A stretch of DNA of 62,086 bases, taken from contig JAPPEU010000075.1 of the NCBI GenBank assembly GCA_028875245.1, forward strand, positions 1 through 62,086, written 5' to 3'. The notes beneath the pieces are model-generated. The model saw nothing but the letters and a program-made list of their open reading frames with translations, searched no databases and was not told the origin of the DNA. Made by a program: the position numbers and the translations under genes. This document shows, in pieces, positions 26,693-35,816 of the stretch (the first letter of the stretch is position 1; every line of letters begins with the position of its first letter). Origin of the DNA: Chloroflexota bacterium. GTDB lineage: Bacteria > Chloroflexota > Anaerolineae > Aggregatilineales > Phototrophicaceae.

Positions 26693-28147
26693 TCATTTCA
26701 ATGCCCCGATATCAATCATGCCCGCGCCATAGACCTGTCCCGGCTTGATCACGACAGGCGCGCCGACATCAACCGTCGCGATTAAGTCATAAGTCGTCGC
26801 GCCGGTGATGCGAACGGGCACTATTTCGCCGATCGGCAACTCTCCCTCGACCAGCACATAACCATCGATCTCGGGCGCGTCGCGGTAGCTGCGCCCCAGG
26901 CTGATGACATCGCCGGTCGCGGCGCCCGCTTCATCTTCGCCGGCGCCATGCCCTTCGACCAGAATATCCAAGGTCTTGCCGACCAGGGCCTGGTTCTTCT
27001 TCAAGCTGATCCCGCTCTGCAATGCCATCAAGCGCTCGTACCGTTCCTGCTTGACCGCGTCATCAACATGATGGGGCAGCGCCGCGCTCGGCGTGCCCAG
27101 CTCGTAGCTGTACTGAAATGCGCCCAGACGATCGAAATCCAGTTCGCGCGCCATTGTCAGCAGCGCCGCAAACTCTTCTTCCGTCTCGCCCGGGTAGCCG
27201 ACGATGAAGGTGCTGCGCACTGCCAACTCCGGCATCAACTCGCGCAGCCGTCCGATGGTCTCGTAGACCCATTCCACCTTGGCCGGCCGCTTCATCCGTT
27301 TCAGCGTCTCCCGGTGGCCATGCTGCAGCGGAATATCAAGATAGGGCAGCACCTGCTCGTGCCGCGCCATCGTCTCCATCAAGCGCGGCGTTACATAACC
27401 GGGATAGGCGTACATCAAGCGCAGCCAGGGGATTCCCGGCGCCGCCGCCACAATCGCGTCCAGCAGATGCGCCAGCCCGTCTTTCATGCCCAAGTCAGTG
27501 CCGTAATCGGTGCTGTCCTGCGCGATCAGCATGACTTCCTTGACGCCCATCGCCTCCAGCCGAAGAGCTTCGGCCACAATCGCCGCCAGCGGCCGACTGA
27601 CCGCCGTGCCTTTGATCCGCGGGATGGCGCAGAAAGCGCAGGGCCGCCGACAGCCATCAGCGATCTTCAAATAGGCGGAGGCCCCCTGCACGCTCGCCCG
27701 CAGCACACCGCGTTCATCGCGCCCGACGACATCGGCGTCGCCCGGCAAATGATAGAGCGGCTCGGGATGTTTGCGCGTCCGCAGCCGCCTGATGAGCTCG
27801 AAGATGTTCATCCAGCGCCGCGTGCCGATGACGCCATCCAGCCCGGGCGCCTCCTGCACCAGCGTGTCGCCATAGCGTTGGGACAGGCAGCCGGCCGCGA
27901 TCAGCATTTGATCGGCGCGCTTGATCTCGGCCAGCTCGCGCAGGGCATTGACCGATTCTTCCTTGGCTGCGTTGATAAAGCCGCAGGTGTTGACGATCAG
28001 CACTTCGGCCGCTGCCGGGTCGCCGACGCCGCGCATGCCCTCGTGGTTCAGAACCTGCGCCATGCTCTCGCTGTCCACCGTGTTCTTGGCGCAGCCCAGG
28101 CTGAGCAGGTAATATTTGTCTTTGCATTGATGCTGCTTGGCCATCAC
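26693..28147 (-). CDS. rimO: Ribosomal protein S12 methylthiotransferase
   Basis: A 484-residue radical-SAM methylthiotransferase that modifies the conserved Asp of ribosomal protein S12. The N-terminal domain opens with LLSLGCAKNTVDSE, whose Cys helps bind the auxiliary iron-sulfur cluster, and continues with VNTCGFI. The radical SAM motif is CRRPCAFCAIP. A TRAM domain occupies about the last 70 residues. The SLGCAKN opening and length favour RimO over MiaB. It starts within the last codon of the upstream RodZ-like gene. A second ATG lies one codon downstream. Confidence 0.93.
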   Translation of the reverse strand: MMAKQHQCKDKYYLLSLGCAKNTVDSESMAQVLNHEGMRGVGDPAAAEVLIVNTCGFINAAKEESVNALRELAEIKRADQMLIAAGCLSQRYGDTLVQEAPGLDGVIGTRRWMNIFELIRRLRTRKHPEPLYHLPGDADVVGRDERGVLRASVQGASAYLKIADGCRRPCAFCAIPRIKGTAVSRPLAAIVAEALRLEAMGVKEVMLIAQDSTDYGTDLGMKDGLAHLLDAIVAAAPGIPWLRLMYAYPGYVTPRLMETMARHEQVLPYLDIPLQHGHRETLKRMKRPAKVEWVYETIGRLRELMPELAVRSTFIVGYPGETEEEFAALLTMARELDFDRLGAFQYSYELGTPSAALPHHVDDAVKQERYERLMALQSGISLKKNQALVGKTLDILVEGHGAGEDEAGAATGDVISLGRSYRDAPEIDGYVLVEGELPIGEIVPVRITGATTYDLIATVDVGAPVVIKPGQVYGAGMIDIGALK

Positions 28148-29265
28148 GCCCCCTCCTTCGTCGGAATCAAACCCGCCTGCGTCACCCGCGGCGGCAATAT
28201 CGCTGTCGGCGGACCTTCCGTCGGCGTCGCGCTCGGGATCGGCGTATTCGTCGGCCTTGGCGTATACGTCGCCGTCGGAATCGGCGTCGCGCTCGGCACA
28301 AGCCTTTCCGTCGGCGTCGGACTCGGGCCCTCGGTCGCTGCAAGCTCGAGCTCAGTAGCGGCAACCGCAAGCACTTCCGCCGTGGGACTGAGCGGCGTCG
28401 GCGCGCCGGCTGGCCCCAATTCTACTATCGCTTCCGTCGCCGTGAAACGAATGTCCGCCCGCTGTCCGCGCCCGCCGATCCGTCCCTGCTGCTGCCCATT
28501 CCAGAGCAGATCCAGCGCCATGGCATTGGCCGCCGCCACATGCACCTCAGTCACCGCGCTGTATTCCAGCAGCGTATCCGGCGCTGCGATGCCGCTGAAT
28601 TGTTCGACGCCATCGGCATGCACCTGCAGCCAACTGCGCTGCGTCAGCAAGAGGCTGACCAGGATGCCGCTCCCGCCATATTGCGCCCGGCCGGACGCCG
28701 TCGGCGGGAGCGCGGCCCTGTCTGCCGGAAGCGGGGCATCGGTCTCCGTAAGTGGCGGTGGCCTACTCGCTTCGCCTGCGGGAGTCGGCGATTCACCGAT
28801 TTCGATGCCAACCAGCTCAACCGTTACATAAACGATAATGGCGATGGCCGCCGCTGAAACCAGCAGGAGCAGAAGCAGCCGCAGCAGACTGCCGCAGGTG
28901 GAGGCGCGCTGTTCCGCCAAATGCGCCTCTTGCAGCGGTTGGGTGGAGCTGAGCCCGCGCTCCGCATCCTTGTCGGCCTCTCGCCGCCGCCTGCCGCGCC
29001 GCCGCCCCTTCTCCATGGCCACGCGCATTTGGTCATAAAGCAGCAGCACATTCTCTTCGTCCAGCTCGAGAAAGCGCCCATAAATGCGCAGCATCCCGCG
29101 CACCTGAATCTCCGGTACGCCGCTGATCTCGAATTCGCCGGCTTCAAAGGCTTCCAGAATCGGCTGACGAATTTTCAGCCGGGCGACAGCGTCTTCAATT
29201 GTGATCTCATTGGCTTCGCGCGCTTCGCGCAATAACTGCCCGAGGGAATAGGCATCCATCAGCAC
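28144..29265 (-). CDS. RodZ-like membrane protein with N-terminal helix-turn-helix
   Basis: A 373-residue protein. Residues of about 8-75 form a HTH_25-type domain as in RodZ (SLGQLLREAREANEIT; IYGRFLEL). A basic stretch (RRRGRRRREADK) leads to a membrane helix at about 128-150. A beta-rich extracellular domain follows, like the RodZ C-terminal domain (LTQRSWLQVHADG). The last 60 or so residues are a Thr/Pro-rich tail. RodZ links cell shape machinery to MreB; that this homologue does so is inference. Start read at GTG 29265 with GAAGG upstream; ATG at 29259 is the alternative. Confidence 0.85.
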   Translation of the reverse strand: MLMDAYSLGQLLREAREANEITIEDAVARLKIRQPILEAFEAGEFEISGVPEIQVRGMLRIYGRFLELDEENVLLLYDQMRVAMEKGRRRGRRRREADKDAERGLSSTQPLQEAHLAEQRASTCGSLLRLLLLLLVSAAAIAIIVYVTVELVGIEIGESPTPAGEASRPPPLTETDAPLPADRAALPPTASGRAQYGGSGILVSLLLTQRSWLQVHADGVEQFSGIAAPDTLLEYSAVTEVHVAAANAMALDLLWNGQQQGRIGGRGQRADIRFTATEAIVELGPAGAPTPLSPTAEVLAVAATELELAATEGPSPTPTERLVPSATPIPTATYTPRPTNTPIPSATPTEGPPTAILPPRVTQAGLIPTKEGA

Positions 29266-29277
29266 TGATGACCTTCA

Positions 29278-29320
29278 GCAAAAAACCCCGTCCTCAAGTA
29301 TAACCTGCTACGAACGGGGC
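29278..29320 (-). terminator. Intrinsic terminator after rplI
   Basis: On the minus strand a CCCCGT...ACGGGG stem with an inner CAGGT/ACTTG pairing is followed by TTTTTT. It lies between rplI and the RodZ-like gene and should separate their transcripts. Confidence 0.75.
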
Positions 29321-29386
29321 ACGGGTGTCGAAGCTGCCTGGAATGCGCTGGGGGGCTGAGGTCTAAATCCCACACTCCTCGTTCGT

Positions 29387-30031
29387 TTAGGCTTCCGGCA
29401 CGGCGGATATTGCGTCTTCTGCGTCGGCCGGGGCCTCTTCTTCGGCCACGTCGGCACTCTCTTCTGCGTCCGCCGGCTCTTCGCCCGCATCGTCGGCCGA
29501 TGTCGCGTAACGGAAGCCTTCCGCCATGATATCCTCCGCGCTGACCATCTCGCCCCGTTCACGCGCCGCCAAAAACTCCGGCAGTTCGTCCTCGGGCACG
29601 ATCGAGATCGTCAGCATCGGCGCTATCTCCGTGCCCAGGCGCACCGGCACGTGATGCGTCCCCACCTCGCGCAAGGACTGCTGGCTGATGCGCCGGCGAT
29701 TGATGTCGACGCTGGTCACACGATCCAGCTCATCGGCGATCTCCTGCGTCGTCACCGACCCGAAGAGCTTGCCGGTCGACGCCGCTCGCCGCCCAAAAAA
29801 CAGTTCGACGCCATCTATCTGATGCGCCAGATCATTGAGCATATTGTTGTATTGCGCCTTGCGCGCCTCGACATTCTGGCGGATCGTTTCCGTCTGGCGC
29901 AGGGCCGAGGTCGTCGCTTTTATCGCCATCTTGCGGGGAATCAGATAATTGCGCGCGAAGCCGTCCGCAACTTTAACCACTTCGCCCGCGACCCCGTGCT
30001 TATACAAGTCCTGGAGCAGAATCACTTTCAT
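29387..30031 (-). CDS. rplI: 50S ribosomal protein L9 with acidic tail
   Basis: A 214-residue L9. The N-terminal rRNA-binding domain is clear: MKVILLQDLYKHGVAGEVV, then FARNYLIPRKMA. The central helix and C-terminal domain follow to about residue 150. The normal length is about 150. Here about 45 extra residues of Ala, Glu and Asp follow, with repeated EEPADAEE/EEAPADAED-like units, resembling acidic tails found on some ribosomal proteins of this phylum. The tail's role is unknown. The ATG is that of the family. Confidence 0.95.
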   Translation of the reverse strand: MKVILLQDLYKHGVAGEVVKVADGFARNYLIPRKMAIKATTSALRQTETIRQNVEARKAQYNNMLNDLAHQIDGVELFFGRRAASTGKLFGSVTTQEIADELDRVTSVDINRRRISQQSLREVGTHHVPVRLGTEIAPMLTISIVPEDELPEFLAARERGEMVSAEDIMAEGFRYATSADDAGEEPADAEESADVAEEEAPADAEDAISAVPEA

Positions 30032-30150
30032 CTTTCATCCCTCACATCCTCGCCGTCGCATGCCGCCGAGGGAGTCTTCCCAAAACGAAACTGGTGTATT
30101 ATAGCCATATCGCCGCCCCTGCCAAGTGGCAATCCATGCCCGCGCCATTC

Positions 30151-30306
30151 ACAATCTGTAGGGGCGAGCCATTGGCCGCTCGCAGCAATCACAATCTGTA
30201 GGGGCGAGCCATTGGTCGCCCGCAGCAATCACAATTTGTAGGGGCGTCTCGCTGAGACGCCCGCAGCAATCACAATCTGTAGGGGCGTCTCGCTGAGACG
30301 CCCGCA
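30151..30306. repeat. Four tandem REP-like units of 40-41 bp
   Basis: Four units, each beginning with acaatctgtaggggcg or acaatttgtaggggcg, start at 30151, 30191, 30231 and 30272. Units 3 and 4 carry the perfect palindrome ggcgtctcgctgagacgcc. Units 1 and 2 have a different arm (gagccattgg). The array fills the gap between rplI and murJ. Unit length and the lack of spacers rule out a CRISPR array. Confidence 0.9.
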
Positions 30307-30323
30307 AAAGCCGAGACTATACG

Positions 30324-31973
30324 ATGAGCCAGAGCGACGCGCTGGACAATCGAGAAATCATCGAAAAGGCGCTGATCGTGCTGGTCGGTTTCTTGGCCAG
30401 CGGATTGCTCGGCCTGGTTCGTCTCGCCGTCGTTGGCGCGCAATTCGGCACCGGCGCCGCCTATGACGCCTTCGCCGCCGCCCAGCAATTGCCCGAAACT
30501 GTCTTCGTCCTCGTTGCCGGGGGCGCGCTCGGCTCCTCCTTCATCCCCATCTACGCCCGGTATCGCGTCATCGACCAGGAGCAGGCTTCTCGTCTGGCCA
30601 GCGCCGTCATGACCCTGTCCGCCGCCGGCGCCGCGTTTCTCGGTTTGCTCGTCTATGCCTTCGCGCCTCAGTTGGTCAGCGCCGTGCTCTACAGCGGTCG
30701 TCCGCCGGCTGAACAGCAGCTGATGACCGACATGGTCCGCTTGATGATGCTGACGCCCTTCATCTTCAGCATCAGCGGGCTCTTGATGAGCTTGCTGCAC
30801 TCCCACGCCGCCTTCTGGCTGCCCGCCATCGCCATCAGCATGAACAATATCGGCATCATCATCGGCGCGCTCTTCATCGCGCCCGCCTTGCCCGCCCATG
30901 TAAACGCGGGGCAGGTCGGCGCGCTCAATATCATGGGCCTGGCATACGGCGCCGTCTTGAGCGCCTGCCTGCATCTGCTCGTCCAATTGCCCGGCGTCGC
31001 CAGGCTGCCGACGCGCCTGCGGCCCTTGCTTTCGCCCTCTGTGCCCGGCGTGCTCGATGTCCTGCGCTTGATGGGACCGCGCGTCTTCGGCCTGGCGGTC
31101 GTGCAGATCAATTTCCACGTGAACATCATCCTGGCCAACACCATGGTCGCCGGCAGCGTCGGCGCGGTGCGCTACGCCTTCATGCTGACCTTTTTCGCGC
31201 TCGGCGTCATCGCGCAAAGCCAGGGCTCGGCCGTCTTTCCCACGCTGGCGGCGCTGCAGGCCGAGGGCGATTACGATGGCTTCAAGGATCGCCTCGCCCG
31301 CGCCATGCGCAATGTGCTCTGCCTGTCCTTCCCCGCTTCCGCGCTGTTGATCGTGCTGGGGGCCCCCCTCGTCAGCGTCCTGCAGCGAGGCGAATGGACC
31401 CCCGAAAGCACGGCTGCCGTCGCTTGGGCGCTGGGTTTCTACGCCATCGGCATCGCCGGTTTCGCCCTGCTGGAAGTGCTTTCCCGCGCTTTTTACGCTT
31501 TGGAAGACAGTCGAACACCCGCCATCGCCGGCGCCCTCGCCATGCTCAGCAATATCGCGCTCAATCTTGTTTTCATCCGAATCATCGGCGATCCGGGCAG
31601 TCTGGCGCGCGGCGCATTCGCCGGGCTGGCGCTCGCCAACGCCTTGACCACCGTCGTCGAAGCCCTCGCCCTCTGGTGGTTGATACGCCGGCGGCTGGCT
31701 GACCACGGCGTTGAGCGCGGCATCCACGACCGTGAAGTTATCAGCAGCGCGGCCGGCAGTCTGCTGCTCTCGCTGTTGATGGCGGCTGCCCTCTGGCTCC
31801 TGACAATGGCATTGCCCGCCGGCGGCTTGACGCTGGCGCTGAGCGGCTGCATGCTGGCCGGTCTGATCTTCTTCGGCGGCGGCTACCTCTTCAACATCAG
31901 TGAGATTCGTCCGCTGCTCGAACCCTTTGTCCGCCGCTTGCTGCCCGCCAAAACCAAGGATCTGTCGGGGTGA
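30324..31973 (+). CDS. murJ: Lipid II flippase MurJ
   Basis: A 549-residue MATE/MOP-superfamily transporter with about 14 membrane helices. It flips the peptidoglycan precursor lipid II to the outer face. The N-terminal LLGLVRLAVVGAQFGTGAAYDAFAAA region and the FVLVAGGALGSSFIPIY stretch (landmarks only) are characteristic of MviN/MurJ. The ATG follows a short leader directly after a tandem REP array. The 3' end runs into another repeat: the last codons and stop (ctgtcggggtga) align with the tgtaggggcga end of a REP-like element. Confidence 0.93.
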   Translation: MSQSDALDNREIIEKALIVLVGFLASGLLGLVRLAVVGAQFGTGAAYDAFAAAQQLPETVFVLVAGGALGSSFIPIYARYRVIDQEQASRLASAVMTLSAAGAAFLGLLVYAFAPQLVSAVLYSGRPPAEQQLMTDMVRLMMLTPFIFSISGLLMSLLHSHAAFWLPAIAISMNNIGIIIGALFIAPALPAHVNAGQVGALNIMGLAYGAVLSACLHLLVQLPGVARLPTRLRPLLSPSVPGVLDVLRLMGPRVFGLAVVQINFHVNIILANTMVAGSVGAVRYAFMLTFFALGVIAQSQGSAVFPTLAALQAEGDYDGFKDRLARAMRNVLCLSFPASALLIVLGAPLVSVLQRGEWTPESTAAVAWALGFYAIGIAGFALLEVLSRAFYALEDSRTPAIAGALAMLSNIALNLVFIRIIGDPGSLARGAFAGLALANALTTVVEALALWWLIRRRLADHGVERGIHDREVISSAAGSLLLSLLMAAALWLLTMALPAGGLTLALSGCMLAGLIFFGGGYLFNISEIRPLLEPFVRRLLPAKTKDLSG

Positions 31974-32038
31974 CTCTGTGAGTTCGCCCAGGCTCGCATA
32001 GAAAATGATCTGGGCGTTTCAGCGAAACCCCTCTACAG
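31966..32038. repeat. REP/MITE-like element overlapping the murJ stop
   Basis: tgtcggggtgactctgtgag opens the element and ggcgtttcagcgaaac followed by ccctctaca closes it. The arms match those at 36224-36299. The murJ stop codon lies inside the left arm. The remaining bases up to the SDR gene hold nothing else. Confidence 0.7.
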
Positions 32039-32135
32039 TTGCTGCGGAGGATAAGTTTTCAATACATCCCGCCCGCCAACCACCGTTCAATATCACCGGG
32101 TCGCCCGTCCGCACAAGAACGAAGGAGCACGAATC

Positions 32136-32873
32136 ATGACCAAGCAACTCGCCGGCAAAGTCGCGGTCATCACCGGCGCCGGCCGCGGCATCGGACGGGC
32201 CATCGCCATCGGCTTCGCTGCGCAGGGCGCCAAAGTCGTCTGCGCCGCCCGCAGTCAAGCGCAGATCGACGACGCCGTCCGCGTGATTCAACAAGCCGGC
32301 GGGCAGGCCAGCGCCGTCCGCTGCGATGTCGGGGAGGCGGCTGATGTGCGGAATCTCTATGCCGAAACCCGCGCCCGCTTCGGCCCGGTCGATATTGTCG
32401 TCGCCAACGCCGGCGGGAATTTCTCCCGCCAATCCGTCGAAGAGGGCGACATCGCCGCCTGGGAAGCGACCATCCGCGTCAACCTCATCGGCGTCTACTA
32501 CAGCTGCAAATATGCCATCCCCGACCTGAAAGAGCAGGGCGGGCATATCATCGTGATCGGCTCCGGCGTTGGCCACCGCGTCGTCGATGCGGCGCACTCG
32601 GCTTATGGCGCGTCCAAAGCGGGCGCCTGGATGTTCCTGCGCGCCCTGGCCGCGGAGCTCCGCCCTTATAAAATATGCGTCAACGAACTGATTCCGGGCT
32701 TGGTGCAGACCGATCTCACAGCGGAGGCCCAGCCCGCGAGCGATTCGCCCTTCAATGCCGAGTGGTTCAAGAGGCCCGAAGATGTCCTGCCGCTGGCGCT
32801 CTTCCTGGCGACCCAACCTCTGACCGGCCCCACCGGCCAAAGCTTCAGCCTCATGCGCCGCGACTCGCAGTAG
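32136..32873 (+). CDS. Short-chain dehydrogenase/reductase
   Basis: A 245-residue classical SDR. The cofactor motif TGAGRGIGRAIA is at about residues 14-25, and VANAG follows the fourth strand. The catalytic set is Ser in VIGSGVGH, then Y-x-x-x-K in AYGASKAG. It acts on an alcohol or ketone with NAD(P); FabG-like and sugar or steroid dehydrogenases share these motifs, so the substrate is open. ATG has AAGGAGCACG upstream. No operon partner. Confidence 0.9.
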   Translation: MTKQLAGKVAVITGAGRGIGRAIAIGFAAQGAKVVCAARSQAQIDDAVRVIQQAGGQASAVRCDVGEAADVRNLYAETRARFGPVDIVVANAGGNFSRQSVEEGDIAAWEATIRVNLIGVYYSCKYAIPDLKEQGGHIIVIGSGVGHRVVDAAHSAYGASKAGAWMFLRALAAELRPYKICVNELIPGLVQTDLTAEAQPASDSPFNAEWFKRPEDVLPLALFLATQPLTGPTGQSFSLMRRDSQ

Positions 32874-33006
32874 CCGTCCTGCGCGCCCAATTTACCAACG
32901 GTGACGACCCATTGGGCCGCCCGACTGTTCATATTCACTCAAACGGGCGACCTGAAAGGCAGCACCTACAATTGGTCATTGATGATTGATCACTGCAACA
33001 ATCGAT

Positions 33007-33055
33007 AAATCCTCTGTGCCCTCGAAAATCTCGGCGCCCTCGGTGGTAAGCAAGT
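33007..33055. repeat. Short CTCTGTG-type repeat fragment
   Basis: cctctgtgccctcgaaaatc and cggcgccctcggtggtaagc resemble the right end of the CACAGAG-rich inverted-repeat family. No matching left end is seen, so this is a fragment. Confidence 0.5.
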
Positions 33056-33067
33056 GCTTAGTCCGCC

Positions 33068-34312
33068 TCAAGTCTTCCGCACCCGCGCGAAGAGCGCCTT
33101 CAAATAGGCCGCCTCGGGGAAACCCACCGGATGATCCAGCGCGTGCCCCGTCTTCTCGATGATCTCCAGCTTGTAACCCGAAACCGCCGCCGAGCGCTCC
33201 ACCAACTGGAAGAACTTGTCGGCTTTGATGCGGCTTGAGCAGGAGGCCATCACCAGCAGGCCATCATTCGCCAGCAAGCGCAGCGCCATCTCCGCCAGAC
33301 GCCGATAAGCCAGCACCGCATTGCGCATGTTGGCGCGGCTGTTGGCGAATGACGGCGGATCGACAATCACCATGTTGAACTTGCGCCGCGCTTCTATCAG
33401 CTCCATCAAGCCGGCGAAGGCATCGCCAGCCATCACATCAACCCGCTCGGCTTCAAAGCCATTCTTTTCCACATTGACCTTCAGCGTCTCCAGCGCCGGC
33501 TCGCTCACATCCAGCGCCGTGACCGAGCGCGCCCCGCCGGCCAGCGCATACACCGAAAAGCCGCCCGTGTAAGCGAAGACATCAAGCGCGCGCCGCCCTT
33601 TCGCCAGCTCGCGTACCTTCCGCCGGTTATCCCGCTGGTCAAAGAAGAAGCCGGTCTTGTGCCCTTTGAGCAAATCCGCCTCGAACAGCAAGCCATTCTC
33701 CACAAACTCGACCGGTTCCGCCGCCCCCTCGCCGATCAGCTGTTGCCCGTCCTCCAGGCCATAGAGCTTGGCGACATTCAACCGATCCGATTGCAGCGCG
33801 CGGCTCAAACGCAAGACCAGGCCATCAAATACAACGCTGTCTTCCAGCGCCCCGATCAGCGCCTCCAAATGCGGGAGCCAGGCGGTCGTGTACAGTTTCA
33901 GGACGAGGGCCTCGCCATAACGATCGATGATCAAGGCGGGGAAGCCATCGCTCTCGCCATAGACGAGGCGATAGCCGGTTGTGCCTTGCTTGATCAGCGC
34001 CCCCCGTTTGGCTTGCGCCGCCTTCAGTTTCTCGGCGAAAAACGCGCGGTCGATCCGCATCGGCTGCAGCGCCTGCAATACCTTGATGCGAATCGGCGAC
34101 AGCGGATCGTACAAACCCACCGCCAGGAAGCTGTTCTTCTCCCGATCATAGACGACCGCCAGGTCGCCGGCGTTGCCCAGGTGGCTCTGCCGCAAGATGG
34201 CGTCTTCGAAGACCCAGGGGCGGCCCTGCCGCAGCGCCCGCTCGGCCGCGCTCTTGACGCGCACCGAGATGTTCTTCTCGGCAGCGATCGGCAGCTTGCT
34301 GTAATCAATCAT
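33068..34312 (-). CDS. Class I rRNA methyltransferase, RlmI family
   Basis: A 414-residue protein with an N-terminal PUA domain (residues of about 15-90) and a Rossmann methyltransferase. The junction GHKTGFFFDQRDNR, motif I region LDVFAYTGGFSVYA, motif IV VDPPSFA and ASCSS near motif VI are as in RlmI, which makes 5-methylcytosine in 23S rRNA. The exact target here is from family similarity. ATG start; xseB follows upstream on the same strand after 25 bp, so the three genes may be one operon (xseA, xseB, this gene). Confidence 0.92.
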   Translation of the reverse strand: MIDYSKLPIAAEKNISVRVKSAAERALRQGRPWVFEDAILRQSHLGNAGDLAVVYDREKNSFLAVGLYDPLSPIRIKVLQALQPMRIDRAFFAEKLKAAQAKRGALIKQGTTGYRLVYGESDGFPALIIDRYGEALVLKLYTTAWLPHLEALIGALEDSVVFDGLVLRLSRALQSDRLNVAKLYGLEDGQQLIGEGAAEPVEFVENGLLFEADLLKGHKTGFFFDQRDNRRKVRELAKGRRALDVFAYTGGFSVYALAGGARSVTALDVSEPALETLKVNVEKNGFEAERVDVMAGDAFAGLMELIEARRKFNMVIVDPPSFANSRANMRNAVLAYRRLAEMALRLLANDGLLVMASCSSRIKADKFFQLVERSAAVSGYKLEIIEKTGHALDHPVGFPEAAYLKALFARVRKT

Positions 34313-34337
34313 GCTTGACGTTTCCTGCGGGCGCCGT

Positions 34338-34544
34338 CTACTGCGATGGCCCGTCTTCGTCCACCAGCCGGATCTTCAACTCGGCCGCTTCCAGCAGCGC
34401 CTGACAATGAGCGGCCAGTTTCTGGCCCCGCTCATACAGCGCTACCGATTCTTCCAGCGGCAGCTCGCCGCTCTCCATTTGCGCCACCAACGTTTCCAAC
34501 TGCTGGTAGGCCGCTTCATACGTCAACTGCTTTATCTCATCCAT
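34338..34544 (-). CDS. xseB: Exodeoxyribonuclease VII small subunit
   Basis: A 68-residue helical protein with the family signature LTYEAAYQQLETLVAQMESGELPLEESVALYERGQ (landmark region, residues of about 7-41). It binds the XseA coiled coil to form the nuclease that degrades single-stranded DNA. It begins inside the xseA stop (TGATG overlap), confirming co-translation. Confidence 0.94.
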   Translation of the reverse strand: MDEIKQLTYEAAYQQLETLVAQMESGELPLEESVALYERGQKLAAHCQALLEAAELKIRLVDEDGPSQ

Positions 34545-35734
34545 CAGTCATCAACCCTGACCCTGATCCGGTCTCTTATCAATTGTATGTTCAATCGCTG
34601 GTTTCTGCTGACCTGCGCCGCCTCGCGGATGAGCGCTCCCCGTTCATCGCTGACCAGCGCGTAGCCCCGACTCAGGATGTGCTGCGGGCTGGCTCGCTCC
34701 AGCGCATTGCCCGCGCTGTCAAGCCGATCGCGCAGCCGCTCCCGCTTCAATTCGGCGGCCCGCGAGAGCCGCAGCCGCTTATCGGCCACATCGCGCCGCG
34801 CCCCTTCGATCAACGCCCGTGGCGAGACGAAACGCAGCCGCCCGCCCGGCCGCTCAAGCTCGCGCGCTTGCTCCGCCAGGGAGGCGCCGAAGAGGCCGGT
34901 CAATCCCGCCCGGAGCCGATCCAAATCCAGCAGCAGATCATCGCGGTTGGGCGTCGCCAATTCGGCCGCGGCCGAGGGCGTCGGCGCCCGCAGGTCAGCT
35001 ACGAAATCGACAATCGTAAAATCAATCTCGTGACCTACGCCGCTGATCACCGGAATGCGGCAATCCGCCACCGCCCACGCCAGGCGCTCGTCGTTGAAGC
35101 ACCACAAATCCTCCAGTGACCCGCCCCCGCGCGCGATGATGATGGTGTCAATATCGTCACGGCTACTCAGCCGTTCCAGCGCCGCCACGATCTGCGGCGG
35201 GGCGTCGACGCCCTGCACCAGCGTCGGGCTCAAGACGACTTCGGCAAGGGGAAAGCGCCGGCGCAGCACAGTCTGAATATCATGCCAGGCGGCCGCCGTC
35301 GGCGAAGTGAGGACGCCGAGCCGCGTCGGAAAGGCCGGTATCGGCTGCTTCCGTGCTGGGTCAAACAAGCCTTCCGCATCCAGCTTCGCCTTCAGCGCTT
35401 CAAATTGCCGGTGCAAATCGCCCAGGCCGCCGACCGCCTCAATCGCGTCGGCATAGAGCTGATACTCGCCGCGGGCTTCATAGACGCTGACGCGCCCATG
35501 TACAAGAATCTCAGCCCCCGCCGCGACATCAATCCGCACCCGGCGCGCCGCATGGCGGAACATCACACAGCGCAACTGCGCGGCGCTGTCCTTGATCGTG
35601 AAGTACCAATGCCCCGAGCGCGCTTTGGTCAGGTTCGAGACCTCGCCCCGCACCCAAACATCGGCCAAAACGCTGTCGGTGTCAAAGAGCTCGTGTATAT
35701 ATCCCGTGATCTCTTGAACGGAAAAAGTTTGCAT
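34544..35734 (-). CDS. xseA: Exodeoxyribonuclease VII large subunit
   Basis: A 396-residue XseA. The N-terminal OB-fold (VWVRGEVSNLTKARSGHWYF region) is followed by the catalytic domain with LGVLTSPTAAAWHDI, IIARGGGSLEDLW and ISGVGHEIDFTIVDF, then a long coiled coil rich in Arg and Leu for XseB binding. With XseB it cleaves single-stranded DNA from either end. Its start overlaps by 2 bp, head to head, an unlikely longer form of the plus-strand gene at 35817. Confidence 0.95.
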   Translation of the reverse strand: MQTFSVQEITGYIHELFDTDSVLADVWVRGEVSNLTKARSGHWYFTIKDSAAQLRCVMFRHAARRVRIDVAAGAEILVHGRVSVYEARGEYQLYADAIEAVGGLGDLHRQFEALKAKLDAEGLFDPARKQPIPAFPTRLGVLTSPTAAAWHDIQTVLRRRFPLAEVVLSPTLVQGVDAPPQIVAALERLSSRDDIDTIIIARGGGSLEDLWCFNDERLAWAVADCRIPVISGVGHEIDFTIVDFVADLRAPTPSAAAELATPNRDDLLLDLDRLRAGLTGLFGASLAEQARELERPGGRLRFVSPRALIEGARRDVADKRLRLSRAAELKRERLRDRLDSAGNALERASPQHILSRGYALVSDERGALIREAAQVSRNQRLNIQLIRDRIRVRVDD

Positions 35735-35816
35735 GGCAAATCCCGTTGTGATGCCGCCCGTCGGCAGCTACAATTATCCCAGATTTCGCAGTGATCGGCT
35801 AATGAGGATGGACGCG

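Noticed and set aside
30151..30306. CRISPR array
   Set aside because: Units are directly adjacent with 40-41 bp periods and no unique spacers; they match dispersed REP-like arms.
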